NCBI GenBank assembly: GCA_902801425.1
Contig: CADCIQ010000066.1
Coordinates: forward strand, 1 to 64,000
Reading direction: 5' to 3'
DNA length: 64,000 nucleotides
From: an uncultured Bacteroidales bacterium
GTDB lineage: Bacteria; Bacteroidota; Bacteroidia; Bacteroidales; Bacteroidaceae
A model generated the notes under the pieces. That model was not told where the DNA came from, searched no databases, and was given only the letters and a program-made list of their open reading frames with translations. Both the position numbers and the translations under genes were made by a program. Below are positions 26,879 through 35,221 of the stretch, in pieces; the stretch's first letter is position 1; the number at the start of each line of letters is the position of its first letter.

Positions 26879-26991
26879 TTATTTGTCTACCCCAAGTCCG
26901 AAGAGGGCGAAATCTCCCTTGATTGGGTCGTCAGGCCAGATTTCACGAACCTTTCGACTTGCTATCAGCTTGTTACTCCCTTGCTATCCCC
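26879..26991 (-). pseudogene. Orphan DUF2400 3' end with adjoining 11-nt array, locus D
   Basis: On the minus strand 26947-26879 reads REIWPDDPIKGDFALFGLG then VDK and stop, in frame with the C-terminus of the gene at 30997-31725, with synonymous differences and Thr to Ile. Nothing coding lies upstream. Directly on its 5' side sits a short 11-nt array (26959-26991: TTGCTATCAGC, TTGTTACTCCC, TTGCTATCCCC). The rest of 26666-27159 is AT-rich with CAATTGTCCATTGTC-type word repeats. Confidence 0.72.
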
Positions 26992-27142
26992 CATTTCAAC
27001 TTTCAATTGTCCATTGTCAACTGTCTGTTGTGAATTGACAATTTTCCGAGGTCACACATTAATTATATATAGAAATTATCCAAAAAAAGTTAAAAACAAC
27101 GCCGCCAGAAATACAAATTACCATAAATACGACAAAAAAATA

Positions 27143-27150
27143 TAACTTTG
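27143..27150 (+). promoter_or_regulatory. -7 element just before a start codon
   Basis: TAACTTTG ends 9 nt before the ATG at 27160. By the usual geometry the transcript would begin only about 5 nt before the ATG. No matching TTTG at -33. Confidence 0.5.
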
Positions 27151-27159
27151 CGCGGAATC

Positions 27160-28608
27160 ATGAACAAAACAATTTATTTATTACTATTTTTGCTGTGCAG
27201 TACTGTGAGTCATGCGCAAGTAACTGCCCGTGTGGAATTCCCATATCGCGAATACAAAGACACATACACCACTCCGATGGGTGAGCATGGCGTGCTTGAA
27301 CAACAGTTCGACAAGAAGACACAGAACGACAAGCGATGGTTCAAAATTCAACATTACAACACCAACCTTGAACTGGTTGCAACAGACTCGATGCTGATTA
27401 GCAAGGACATGGGACTTTACACATGGAAAAGCGACGGGGAGGTGTGCTACACCATCCTACGCGAGAGCGACGACTCGTTCCTGATTGTTGCCTACAATAC
27501 CAACACGCACAAGACCAAAGTGGTTGAGGGTGAATACACGCACAAAGGTTCGATGCGCAGCATCTGCATCGAAAACGGATATCTGGTGTTCAGCTCGACG
27601 CAGAAGAAAACTGAGCGTATTGGTATAGTAAACCTGAAAAACGGCGACACAAAATACAGCGACATCCACATCGACGGAGTGCGCGACAAGAAAATATTCA
27701 TTCTCGAAAACACTATCATCGATGACGAGATAAACTCGCTCGTGAAGGTAGAAGACGAGGTATATCTTATGCGATTCGGACTCGACGGCAGCACACACAG
27801 CCGCATCCCGCTTACAAAAGACATAGATGAGTATATCTGCAATGCGTCGGTATCAAAGTCGGACGGAAAATACTTTCTGACAGGAACTTACACCAACAAG
27901 AAGGACGGAATGGCACAAGGCATATATTTTGCCCAACTCGAAGGAGACAAGTTCAAGTTCATCAAGTTTTACAACTTCCTCAATCTGAAAAACTTTACCG
28001 AATATATGAGTAGCAAGAAGAAGGCAAAGGTTGAGCGACGTAAGGAGAAGGCCGAGAAAAAAGGCAAGGAATACAGCCTGAACTATCTCATTGCAAGCCA
28101 CAAGATAATGGCAGAGAACGGCTATTACTACTATCTGGGCGAGGCATACTATCCTACATACAGCACCACACGCGATGCCTTCGGAGGAGTTTACACTATG
28201 TTCAGCGGATATTTCTACACTCATGCCGTTCTTGTAAAGTTCGACAATCAGGGAAATATAGTGTGGGATAACTGCTTCAAGATGGAGCCTCGTGAAAGGC
28301 CTTTCTCTGTAAGGAAATTTGTTTCGGTAAGTCTGAAGGGCGACAATGTTAGCACCGTATTTACCGACGGAAAGCGACTTACATCTAAGCTATTCCGAAA
28401 CTCGGACGGCGAGGTCGTAAAAGACCGGAACACCGAGATTATGGATACCACAGGCGATGGCGAGAGCATAAAGAGAGCCAGATACACAAACAGCGTGCAT
28501 TGGTACGACGAGAACTTCATTGTACACGGCAACCAGACGGTAAAGAACGACAAGACTAACGAGCGCCGCCGTGTTATTTACATAAGCAAATACTCTATCA
28601 AAGAATAA
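27160..28608 (+). CDS. Exported protein of unknown function, possibly beta-propeller-like
   Basis: A 482-residue protein with a signal peptide (MNKTIYLLLFLLCSTVSHAQ). The mature part is rich in beta-forming segments with recurring patterns such as GLYTWKSDGEVCYTILRES, DDSFLIVAYNTNTHKTKVVEG and SDGKYFLTGTYTNKKDGM, suggesting a propeller-like fold. A basic coiled segment (SSKKKAKVERRKEKAEKKGK, about 285-304) interrupts it. I recognise no family. The start at 27160 gives the signal peptide cleanly. It runs 5 nt ahead of the next gene, so the two are an operon. Codon use favours GAC, AAC and CGA more than neighbours. Confidence 0.68.
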   Translation: MNKTIYLLLFLLCSTVSHAQVTARVEFPYREYKDTYTTPMGEHGVLEQQFDKKTQNDKRWFKIQHYNTNLELVATDSMLISKDMGLYTWKSDGEVCYTILRESDDSFLIVAYNTNTHKTKVVEGEYTHKGSMRSICIENGYLVFSSTQKKTERIGIVNLKNGDTKYSDIHIDGVRDKKIFILENTIIDDEINSLVKVEDEVYLMRFGLDGSTHSRIPLTKDIDEYICNASVSKSDGKYFLTGTYTNKKDGMAQGIYFAQLEGDKFKFIKFYNFLNLKNFTEYMSSKKKAKVERRKEKAEKKGKEYSLNYLIASHKIMAENGYYYYLGEAYYPTYSTTRDAFGGVYTMFSGYFYTHAVLVKFDNQGNIVWDNCFKMEPRERPFSVRKFVSVSLKGDNVSTVFTDGKRLTSKLFRNSDGEVVKDRNTEIMDTTGDGESIKRARYTNSVHWYDENFIVHGNQTVKNDKTNERRRVIYISKYSIKE

Positions 28609-28613
28609 AAAAG

Positions 28614-29159
28614 ATGATGAAAGCATGCAAAAAAACAACCTTTACGCGACTTTTTGCGTTGGTAATGCTTATCGGCTATGCCATTAACGGCAAGGCACAG
28701 GCCTTTGACGGCGACGACGACTGCAAGTTGCACGCTGGCTATATAAACTTCGGAAAGCAGAACGGCGGCGAAATCGGCATAGACTATGGATTTTCCGACT
28801 ATCTTTCGTACGGCATTGCGATGCGCGTGGTTGAACCATACGTCGACGAAGACGGCGAGAAGAACATACTCAACGGCGTGGACGCCGCTGTTAATGTAAA
28901 ATATCACTTTCAGGCAACGCTGGAACTGCCTCAAGAACTCGATTTCTTCGTAGGAGCACAGGCAGGCCTCAGCGGCAACCTCGGACTGAATGCCGGCGTA
29001 TGCTATAACTTTGGAGAGGTTGTTGGAGTCTATGCCCGAGCCGAACGCAACCTGTTCGAAGCATGGCATTTGGGACTGAAAGATACCTCTCCGTTCAAGA
29101 ACAACTGGGGCTTCAGCGTAGGTCTTACATTTAATCTCGACTTTAATAGTATCAGATAA
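28614..29159 (+). CDS. Outer-membrane beta-barrel protein (DUF6646-like)
   Basis: A 181-residue protein with a signal peptide ending GKAQA. The mature chain begins FDGDDDCKLHAGYINFGKQN and alternates in the manner of a small porin-like barrel (GIDYGFSDYLSYGIAMRV, VNVKYHFQATLE, LDFFVGAQAGLSG). The last strand is WGFSVGLTFNLDF, a typical C-terminal barrel strand. It resembles the DUF6646 group as I remember it. Cotranscribed with the preceding exported protein, which may be its partner at the envelope. Confidence 0.68.
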   Translation: MMKACKKTTFTRLFALVMLIGYAINGKAQAFDGDDDCKLHAGYINFGKQNGGEIGIDYGFSDYLSYGIAMRVVEPYVDEDGEKNILNGVDAAVNVKYHFQATLELPQELDFFVGAQAGLSGNLGLNAGVCYNFGEVVGVYARAERNLFEAWHLGLKDTSPFKNNWGFSVGLTFNLDFNSIR

Positions 29160-29192
29160 CAGAAAGTCTTGGATTGAATTATGAAAAGGAAA

Positions 29193-29239
29193 CCGTCTTC
29201 GCAACTTCTCTTGATGATTGCGAAGACGGAATTTTTATT
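29193..29239 (+). terminator. Intrinsic terminator
   Basis: A perfect 12-bp stem (CCGTCTTCGCAA with its complement), 13-nt loop and AATTTTTATT tail, 34 nt after the barrel gene. Confidence 0.9.
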
Positions 29240-29303
29240 ATTTTAATCTGAATTCGATGAATTCAAAATTTCCTATAAACGCATCTAATCTTTACAAAGC
29301 CTG

Positions 29304-30407
29304 TTATGCACTATAATTATGATCTATCACGATAGTCACTTCATAATCAGGCGCAAGGGCTTTTATTTCGCTTGTCAGCGTTGATGAGAGGGAGGCTTCA
29401 TCGTGTACGGAAATGTCGGGAACAACATCCACGGAGATGCGATTCTCTTTCTCGAAGAAGTAGAAACCATGAACCTGTGTGATTTCCTTGTGCTTTGCCA
29501 ATGTCTGCATAACCATGTTTTGCAATTCTGCCCTGCGGTTTTCACCTGTGGAAATAGCATATACCCCAACCGTCATGAGAATGCCGTGACGCTCATACAT
29601 CAGTTCGGAAATCCGTCGTGTAAGACCGTGAATCTTATGGGCATCCAAAGTGTCATATACATTTATGTGCAGAGAACCGATCAGCACGCTAGGACCATAA
29701 TTGTGAAGGATGATGTCATAGACTCCATGAACATCCTCAAAGTCCGAAACCTCCTTTTTGATTGCCTTGAGCAGGTCTGGAGAAATCCTTGCACCAAGCA
29801 ATTCATTGACAGGAGAAGCTAACATTTCAAAACCAGCCTTGATGATGACAACAGAAATCAATGCACCAAGTATGCCGTCAAGAGATACTTGCCATAATAG
29901 CATTATGCCGGCTGAAATCAGCGTTGCCAACGTGATGACTGCATCAAAGAGTGCATCTGAGCCAGAGGCAATAAGAGCATCGCTGTTCAGTTGCTCGCCT
30001 TGCTTTTTCACGAACGATCCGAGTATCAGTTTTACTACGATAGCTACCACAATGACTGTAAGCGTTACGGTAGTATATTCTGGTTCGGTAGGCTCAAAAA
30101 TCTTCTTTACCGACTCTATGAGTGAGGTTATACCAGCCGAGAGTACGATAACGGCAATTATTATTGCGCTGAAATATTCTACTCGTCCGAAACCGAAAGG
30201 ATGCTCACGATCAGCAGGACGCTCGGAGAGTTTTGTGCCGACGATTGTAATTACACTCGAAAGGGCATCGCTAAGGTTGTTTACGGCATCCATTATGATA
30301 GCCACGCTATTTGCCAAGACGCCAACTATAGCCTTGAACGCAGCCAGCAATACGTTTGCCACGATGCCTATAATACTGGTACGAATAATCTTTTGAGAAC
30401 GGTTCAT
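29304..30407 (-). CDS. Cation diffusion facilitator (CDF) transporter
   Basis: Divalent metal (Zn/Fe/Mn/Co type) efflux protein of the inner membrane. The 367 residues contain about six membrane helices in the first 210. The first metal-site segment is IIMDAVNNLSDALSSVIT (about 37-54), with the Asp pair of this family, followed by REHPFGFGRVEYFSAI (about 68-83), and the second site is SGSDALFDAVITLATL (about 148). A cytoplasmic domain (about 215-367) is longer than the usual 90 residues. The metal cannot be named. Single gene; promoter not identified. Confidence 0.9.
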   Translation of the reverse strand: MNRSQKIIRTSIIGIVANVLLAAFKAIVGVLANSVAIIMDAVNNLSDALSSVITIVGTKLSERPADREHPFGFGRVEYFSAIIIAVIVLSAGITSLIESVKKIFEPTEPEYTTVTLTVIVVAIVVKLILGSFVKKQGEQLNSDALIASGSDALFDAVITLATLISAGIMLLWQVSLDGILGALISVVIIKAGFEMLASPVNELLGARISPDLLKAIKKEVSDFEDVHGVYDIILHNYGPSVLIGSLHINVYDTLDAHKIHGLTRRISELMYERHGILMTVGVYAISTGENRRAELQNMVMQTLAKHKEITQVHGFYFFEKENRISVDVVPDISVHDEASLSSTLTSEIKALAPDYEVTIVIDHNYSA

Positions 30408-30559
30408 ATTTAGTGTTTGTTTATGTTTTGATTTTCTGTTTTTACACTATTTTCTCTATCTGAGAATTTAATGGCAAAGGTACACAAAAAATCTAAGATA
30501 GCCAAGAAAAAGGGAAACTATGAGCAAATAAATGTAGGTTTTGGCATCAAGGTTGTAAG

Positions 30560-30670
30560 TCCGTTCTAATACCGTTATAAATCCGTTTCAAGTCCGTTCC
30601 TGCTCCAATTGAGAGAACGGAGGCATAGCGAAGGCACAACGGAGGCATAGCGAAGGCAATGCGGATGTAA
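30560..30670. repeat. 11-nt periodic arrays, locus E
   Basis: Four forward units (TCCGTTCTAAT, ACCGTTATAAA, TCCGTTTCAAG, TCCGTTCCTGC), a short centre, then five inverted units (AACGGAGGCAT, AGCGAAGGCAC, AACGGAGGCAT, AGCGAAGGCAA, TGCGGATGTAA). The alternation of AACGGAGGC with AGCGAAGGC shows that CCGTT and TTCGCT units belong to one family. Confidence 0.9.
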
Positions 30671-30676
30671 TATATT

Positions 30677-30960
30677 GGTGTAATACCCTTGCAAAGAAAA
30701 AATAAAAAAAGTTTTTAAAGGGGGTATTACACCTTTTGTTGTTATGAACAATATTTTTATTGATTATCAGCGTGTTAGATGCGGTGTAATACCCTTGAAA
30801 GTATTACACCATTTCAGGGGATTTGGTGTAATACTGGTGTAATACTTTCGGGGGTATTACACCAAGGTAAACAAATTGATATACAATTATTTAGTGTGCA
30901 TAAAACGACAAAGATGTAATACCCCCTTTGAAAACTTTTTTCAAAAAGTATTACACCGAC
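30677..30960. repeat. GGTGTAATACC-arm element, locus E
   Basis: At least seven copies of GGTGTAATACC or its complement occur, for example 30677-30688, 30722-30733 (inverted), 30783-30794, 30801-30810 (inverted), 30825-30846 (two at 11-nt spacing) and 30853-30863 (inverted). Between the inverted pair at 30722-30794 lies a core, on the minus strand TAACACGCTGATAATCAAT, shared with locus G. Nothing else is seen in 30408-30996. Confidence 0.85.
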
Positions 30961-30996
30961 TATTACACTTTGTTTTTTATAGGTAATGGACAAAAT

Positions 30997-31725
30997 CTAC
31001 TTATCCACCCCAAGTCCGAAGAGGGCGAAATCACCTTTGGTTGGGTCGTCTGGCCAGATTTCACGAAGCTTTTGGGAGAGTTTCAAGGCAGCACTCATGC
31101 TTGTGCACTTGCTTGATATAAGTCCTAATTTAGTGGCTTCCTGAAGGACATGGGTATCCATAGGAATGATGAGTGTGCTCTTGTCAATGAGGTCGCTCCA
31201 AAATCCGAGATCAACTGGCGAATTATCACGCACCATCCAACGAAGGAACATACAAACACGCTTGCATGAAGAGGTGGCATCCTTTGGAATAACGCCTGTG
31301 CTTCCGTGAGTAGCAAACCATGATGTCAAGGCTTTTACGGCATCAAGAGCAGATAGTTTCTTGTCTGATTTCTTTAGGCTTATGATAAAACCTCGCATAG
31401 AGCCGTATTGTTCTATCATTTGTGCAAGGGCATTGAGAAAATCATTCATCATTGCCTTTGTGTAGAGACGATAGAAGCACTCATCTGTGTGTGGCACTAT
31501 CTTCTCGTACTCTCTGTTCGTCAGCCATTTGGCGTAGTCGCCATTAATCATTAGACTTTCAATTTTAGGCAGGAACTGCTTTCTGCTGCCATAGCTTATG
31601 GAAGAGGCGATAAAAGCCAGTATCTCCTTGTTGGAGTTGCCCTCAACTTGATGCATGAACCATGACGGATCTCCGTTGATGAAATCCGCACGCTCGTATT
31701 TGTTGGCAAGAGAAGTTAAATCCAT
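30997..31725 (-). CDS. TIGR02757/DUF2400 family protein
   Basis: A 242-residue protein of the TIGR02757 (DUF2400) family, widespread in Bacteroidetes and of unknown function. Family features seen are YERADFINGDPSWFMHQ near the start, LAFIASSISYGSRKQFLPKI, KRVCMFLRWMVRDNSPVDLG (about 165-184) with the helix-hairpin-like region, and PMDTHVLQEATKLGL; the end is WPDDPTKGDFALFGLGVDK. The internal pattern recalls HhH-GPD DNA glycosylases, only by resemblance. Its last 60-70 bases recur as orphan fragments at loci C and D. Confidence 0.85.
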   Translation of the reverse strand: MDLTSLANKYERADFINGDPSWFMHQVEGNSNKEILAFIASSISYGSRKQFLPKIESLMINGDYAKWLTNREYEKIVPHTDECFYRLYTKAMMNDFLNALAQMIEQYGSMRGFIISLKKSDKKLSALDAVKALTSWFATHGSTGVIPKDATSSCKRVCMFLRWMVRDNSPVDLGFWSDLIDKSTLIIPMDTHVLQEATKLGLISSKCTSMSAALKLSQKLREIWPDDPTKGDFALFGLGVDK

Positions 31726-31728
31726 AAG

Positions 31729-31921
31729 ACCCGCCCTAACCCTCCCAAGGGAGGGATGTTTTATAGTAATGATAAATTAAAGACGCAGAGACGCGGTTAA
31801 AAACTTTGCGCCTTTGCGTCTTTGCGTTTGATATTTGTATTTTTTGATAACCAAGCCCTCCCATAAGCGAAAGAATGTATAATACATCCTTCCTTCCCCT
31901 TGGGAAGGCTTGGTTAGGCTT
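31729..31921. repeat. REP-like inverted repeat, CCTAACC type, with GACGCAAAG words
   Basis: CCTAACCCTCCCAAGGGAGG at the left and its imperfect complement (CCTTGGGAAGGCTTGGTTAGG, 31897-31918) face each other. Between them stand GACGCAGAGACGC and TTTGCGCC, TTTGCGTC, TTTGCG repeats at 8-nt spacing. The right arm recurs inside the 38840-39034 element (near 38940-38970). Confidence 0.75.
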
Positions 31922-31926
31922 TGTTT

Positions 31927-33411
31927 TTAGAGAATAGATTTTACAGTCTCAAGCATACCCTTGCTTTGGATGTCATTCAGGAAGCCTTCAACCATATCTG
32001 TGAGGCCTGGGATGGTGTTGAGGTTGCCGTGCTCGCCCCAGATCCAGTCGGCTGCAAGAACGCCCTCTGCCACCTTGCGTGTGTCGCCAGTAGCCCAGAG
32101 CTGTGTGAGAAGATCCATAATCTTCTGATCGTCGTTTGGCTGGATAGGTGCTCCGTCTGCGCGTGTACCGCCCTTGTAGTAGGTGATGATAGCTGCAAGA
32201 CCGAGTACGAGTCCCTTTGGTAGTTCGCCCTTACGCTCGAGATATACCTTGACTCCTGGAAGGTCGCGTGCCTGGAACTTAGGGAATGAGTTGAGCATGA
32301 TGCTTGTAACCTGATGGTCAACGTATGGGTTGTCAAAGCGCTCAAGTACATCAGCAGCAAACTTCTGAAGCTCGTCCATAGGGAGGTTGAGAGTCTGCAT
32401 AAGCTCGTCATACTGTACCTTCTTGATATAAGGACCGATAACCTCATGATGAAGGGCATCGCGAACGATGTTTACGCCTGAGAGGTATGCAACAGGAGAG
32501 AGAACGGTGTGAGGACCGTTGAGCAATGTTACCTTACGCTCGTGGTATGGTGCCTCAGACTCAGCAATAAGTACGTTAAGACCTGCCTGATCTGCAGGGA
32601 ATTCCTTGCGAAGTTCCTCGCATGTCATGTTCTCTGCCTTCTCGATAACCCAGAGGTGGAAGATTTCTGCCTGAACAACGAGGTTGTCCCTATAACCAAT
32701 CTTCTCCTGGATCTGTGCAATCTCATTGCGTGGGAAGCCTGGAACAATACGGTCAACGAGGGTTGCGCATACATAGTTGTATTTCTCGAACCACTCTGAG
32801 AAAGCAGCAGCCTTCTCGCCAAAGTCTTCTTTCCAAAGTTCAATGTACTTACGGATGCAATCCTTGAGGTGATGGCCATTGAGGAAGATAAGCTCACAAG
32901 GCATGATGATGAGACCCTTTGAAGGATCACCGTTGAATGCGTTGAAGCGATACCAGAGAAGCTGTGTCAGCTTGCCTGGGTATGAAGAAGCTGGTGCATC
33001 GGAGAGCTTGCAGGCAGGATCAAAAGCAATACCAGCCTCAGTAGTGTTGGAGATGACGAAACGAATCTCTGGCTGCTCTGCGAGTGCCTGATAAGCCCAA
33101 TGCTGTGCGTATGGATCAATACCACGGCTAACGACATCAATACGGTCGAGCTGGTTGACAGCCTCGCCATTGAGACGTCCCTGAAGGTTTACGTGGTAAA
33201 GGCAATCCTGACCGTTAAGCCACTGAACCATACCGCGGTCGATTGGCTGAACGATAACGACAGAACCATTGAAATTGGTCTTGGCATTCATGTTCCATAC
33301 AATCCAGTCAACGAATGCACGGAGGAAGTTACCCTCACCAAACTGGATGATTCTCTCTGGCATTACACTCTTAGGTGCAGTGCGCTTGCTTAAAGCTGGT
33401 AATTTAGCCAT
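31927..33411 (-). CDS. uxaB: Tagaturonate reductase (altronate oxidoreductase)
   Basis: NAD-dependent enzyme of the mannitol dehydrogenase family that reduces tagaturonate to altronate in galacturonate catabolism. In 494 residues the N-terminal nucleotide-binding region begins RIIQFGEGNFLRAFVDWIV (about 20-38); VDRIVPGFPR (about 215) and YLSGVNIVRDALHH (about 307) are typical, as is the helical C-terminal domain. Full length. No uxaA or uxaC lies in the window, so the pathway is scattered. A TAATTTTG element lies 55-60 nt upstream on the minus strand. Confidence 0.9.
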   Translation of the reverse strand: MAKLPALSKRTAPKSVMPERIIQFGEGNFLRAFVDWIVWNMNAKTNFNGSVVIVQPIDRGMVQWLNGQDCLYHVNLQGRLNGEAVNQLDRIDVVSRGIDPYAQHWAYQALAEQPEIRFVISNTTEAGIAFDPACKLSDAPASSYPGKLTQLLWYRFNAFNGDPSKGLIIMPCELIFLNGHHLKDCIRKYIELWKEDFGEKAAAFSEWFEKYNYVCATLVDRIVPGFPRNEIAQIQEKIGYRDNLVVQAEIFHLWVIEKAENMTCEELRKEFPADQAGLNVLIAESEAPYHERKVTLLNGPHTVLSPVAYLSGVNIVRDALHHEVIGPYIKKVQYDELMQTLNLPMDELQKFAADVLERFDNPYVDHQVTSIMLNSFPKFQARDLPGVKVYLERKGELPKGLVLGLAAIITYYKGGTRADGAPIQPNDDQKIMDLLTQLWATGDTRKVAEGVLAADWIWGEHGNLNTIPGLTDMVEGFLNDIQSKGMLETVKSIL

Positions 33412-33464
33412 TGTTAGTTTTTTGTTTTTTGTATTAATAAAGTTAACTAAGTTTTATGTGGTTG

Positions 33465-33472
33465 CAAAATTA
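33465..33472 (-). promoter_or_regulatory. -7 element of uxaB
   Basis: TAATTTTG on the minus strand, 54 nt before the ATG; no clear -33 partner. Confidence 0.5.
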
Positions 33473-33593
33473 GTAAAATTTTACAAAAAAAAACTTCTCT
33501 CGCAGTAGAAATTTCAAATATTAGAATTTATTAACGCAAACGCACGGCTACGCAATCGTTTGGTTATTGATGAGTTGTGCTTTTTCTGGCTGC

Positions 33594-34508
33594 CTATATG
33601 TTCACAATAAGTCCCTCATTGGCAAGTATAGTGTTCTTGAATACTTGTTTTGCTTCTTGCAAAAGTGGTTCATCCGTGTTATATCTCTGGCTATAATGAC
33701 CGAGCATGAGTTTTGATGCGTTGGCATCCCTTGCAGTCATTGCCGCCTCCTTCGCTGTGGAATGAAGATATTTTACTGCTTTTTCCTTAAATTCCTCTGT
33801 ATATGTGGATTCGTGATAGAGCAGGGTTACATTCTTTACTCTTTCTGCAAGTTCGGGATAATATCTCGTATCAGAACAATAAGCGTATGAGCGTACAGGA
33901 TCAGGCTCGGTTGTAAGCAATTCATTCTTAATGATTTCTCCCTCTGGCGAAGTCCAGTCAAGTCCTGCCTTGATGTTGTTGATCTGTGAGACGGGAATAT
34001 CGTAGAAATCAATCATATCACGACGGATGTGTCGTGATCCAGCCTGTTCTCGGAACAGGAATCCACAGCAATGCACTCTATGACAAAGAGGTATGCTTTC
34101 CACGGTCAGCGAGCGGTCTTCATATATTATCTGCTGCTTGTTCGTGTCAACGGCATGAAAGATGACCTCAAAGTCGAGACCTCCACAGAAGGTTTTGAGT
34201 TCAAGGTTCAGAAGTTCCTCATATTCGCCGGGAGCATATACGTGGAGTGGGGCAGTACGACCGTTAAGTCCGAACGTGCTTATCATTCCCACCAAACCGA
34301 GAACATGATCTCCGTGAAGATGGGAAATGAAAACAGCATAAATCTTTGTAAAGTTAAGACGCGATTTCCTTACTTGCTGTTGGGTGCCCTCTCCACAGTC
34401 AACCATAAAGAGTTTTCCCCTTATCTCCACAATCTGTGAAGAAGGGGTATGTCTGGCTGTTGGCAGGGCAGAGCCGCATCCTAAGATATGTACTTTGAAT
34501 GGTTGCAC
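33594..34508 (-). CDS. rnz: Ribonuclease Z
   Basis: Metallo-beta-lactamase-fold endonuclease that trims tRNA 3' trailers. The 304-residue protein has LGCGSALPTARHTPSS at the start, VDCGEGTQQQVRKS (about 37-50) and the zinc motif FISHLHGDHVLGL (HxHxDH, about 61-72). Later YHESTYTEEF and MLGHYSQRY complete the metal site. Normal length for the short form of the enzyme. Confidence 0.95.
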   Translation of the reverse strand: MQPFKVHILGCGSALPTARHTPSSQIVEIRGKLFMVDCGEGTQQQVRKSRLNFTKIYAVFISHLHGDHVLGLVGMISTFGLNGRTAPLHVYAPGEYEELLNLELKTFCGGLDFEVIFHAVDTNKQQIIYEDRSLTVESIPLCHRVHCCGFLFREQAGSRHIRRDMIDFYDIPVSQINNIKAGLDWTSPEGEIIKNELLTTEPDPVRSYAYCSDTRYYPELAERVKNVTLLYHESTYTEEFKEKAVKYLHSTAKEAAMTARDANASKLMLGHYSQRYNTDEPLLQEAKQVFKNTILANEGLIVNI

Positions 34509-34512
34509 CGAT

Positions 34513-34662
34513 TAATTATTTACTATTTAGCTATTTACAATTTACTATTTATTTACTATTTCCTGATATTTACTATTTTTTACAAGGTCATGGACTTGCG
34601 AAAATAGTACATAACCTAAATGGTAAATAAATAGTAAATTGTAAATAGTAAAATAGTAAATG
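34513..34662. repeat. TTTACTATT word-repeat inverted element
   Basis: The left side (34515-34580) repeats ATTTACTATTT and TTTACAATTTACT; the right side (34617-34662) repeats the complement, AAATAGTAAATTGTAAATAG. They could form a long AT stem around a centre with TCATGGACTTGCG. Confidence 0.65.
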
Positions 34663-35211
34663 TTACTGTCTTTTATACACAAATATTCCCTTTGAGTTCT
34701 CCAATTCGAGACTATCTGCACCGAGAGTCAGGACTTCGAAGGTATCGGTATTGAGAATGAGCTTGGCATTACAGATAGTCCAGACGGTGTAAGGCTTACT
34801 CTCTGCTGGTACGCTGCTCTCAATGCTACCATCCTCATGGATAGTGAAATTCTTGTCGAGGGAAGTCCAGCGGCCGAGCAAGGTTGTAAGGTTGATAACC
34901 TTGTGCGCGATGTTTCCGTCTGCGGTTTTATAATAGGTAACAGCCATTCTGTCACCGCTCATCATACCTCCCTGAACATTACTACCTTTCTCCTCGTCAA
35001 TAGTGAATGTGAGGGTCTTGCCCTCATCGGTTACAAGTTCGAGAGTATGCATCATGGAACCTTCACCGCATTTGCCATATACGGTGGAATCGGCAACTTC
35101 GCTCTTGAGCGTATCTCTTTGAGCGTCAGCGTTGTCGGTTTTTCCGCCGTTACAGCTTGCGAGGAATGCAAAACAACCCAAAACGGCTGTGGATATTATT
35201 GATTTCTTCAT
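34663..35211 (-). CDS. Lipoprotein with lipocalin-like domain
   Basis: A 182-residue lipoprotein; the signal ends in lipobox FLASC (about residue 20). The linker is acidic. The mature domain (about 45-182) is all-beta in pattern: GSMMHTLELVTDEGKTLTFT, GGMMSGDRMAVTYYK, LLGRWTSLDKNFTIHEDGSI and DTFEVLTLGADSLELENSKG. It resembles NlpE- or lipocalin-like small lipoproteins. It follows mazG by 10 nt on the same strand. Confidence 0.7.
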   Translation of the reverse strand: MKKSIISTAVLGCFAFLASCNGGKTDNADAQRDTLKSEVADSTVYGKCGEGSMMHTLELVTDEGKTLTFTIDEEKGSNVQGGMMSGDRMAVTYYKTADGNIAHKVINLTTLLGRWTSLDKNFTIHEDGSIESSVPAESKPYTVWTICNAKLILNTDTFEVLTLGADSLELENSKGIFVYKRQ

Positions 35212-35221
35212 TTTTCAGTTT

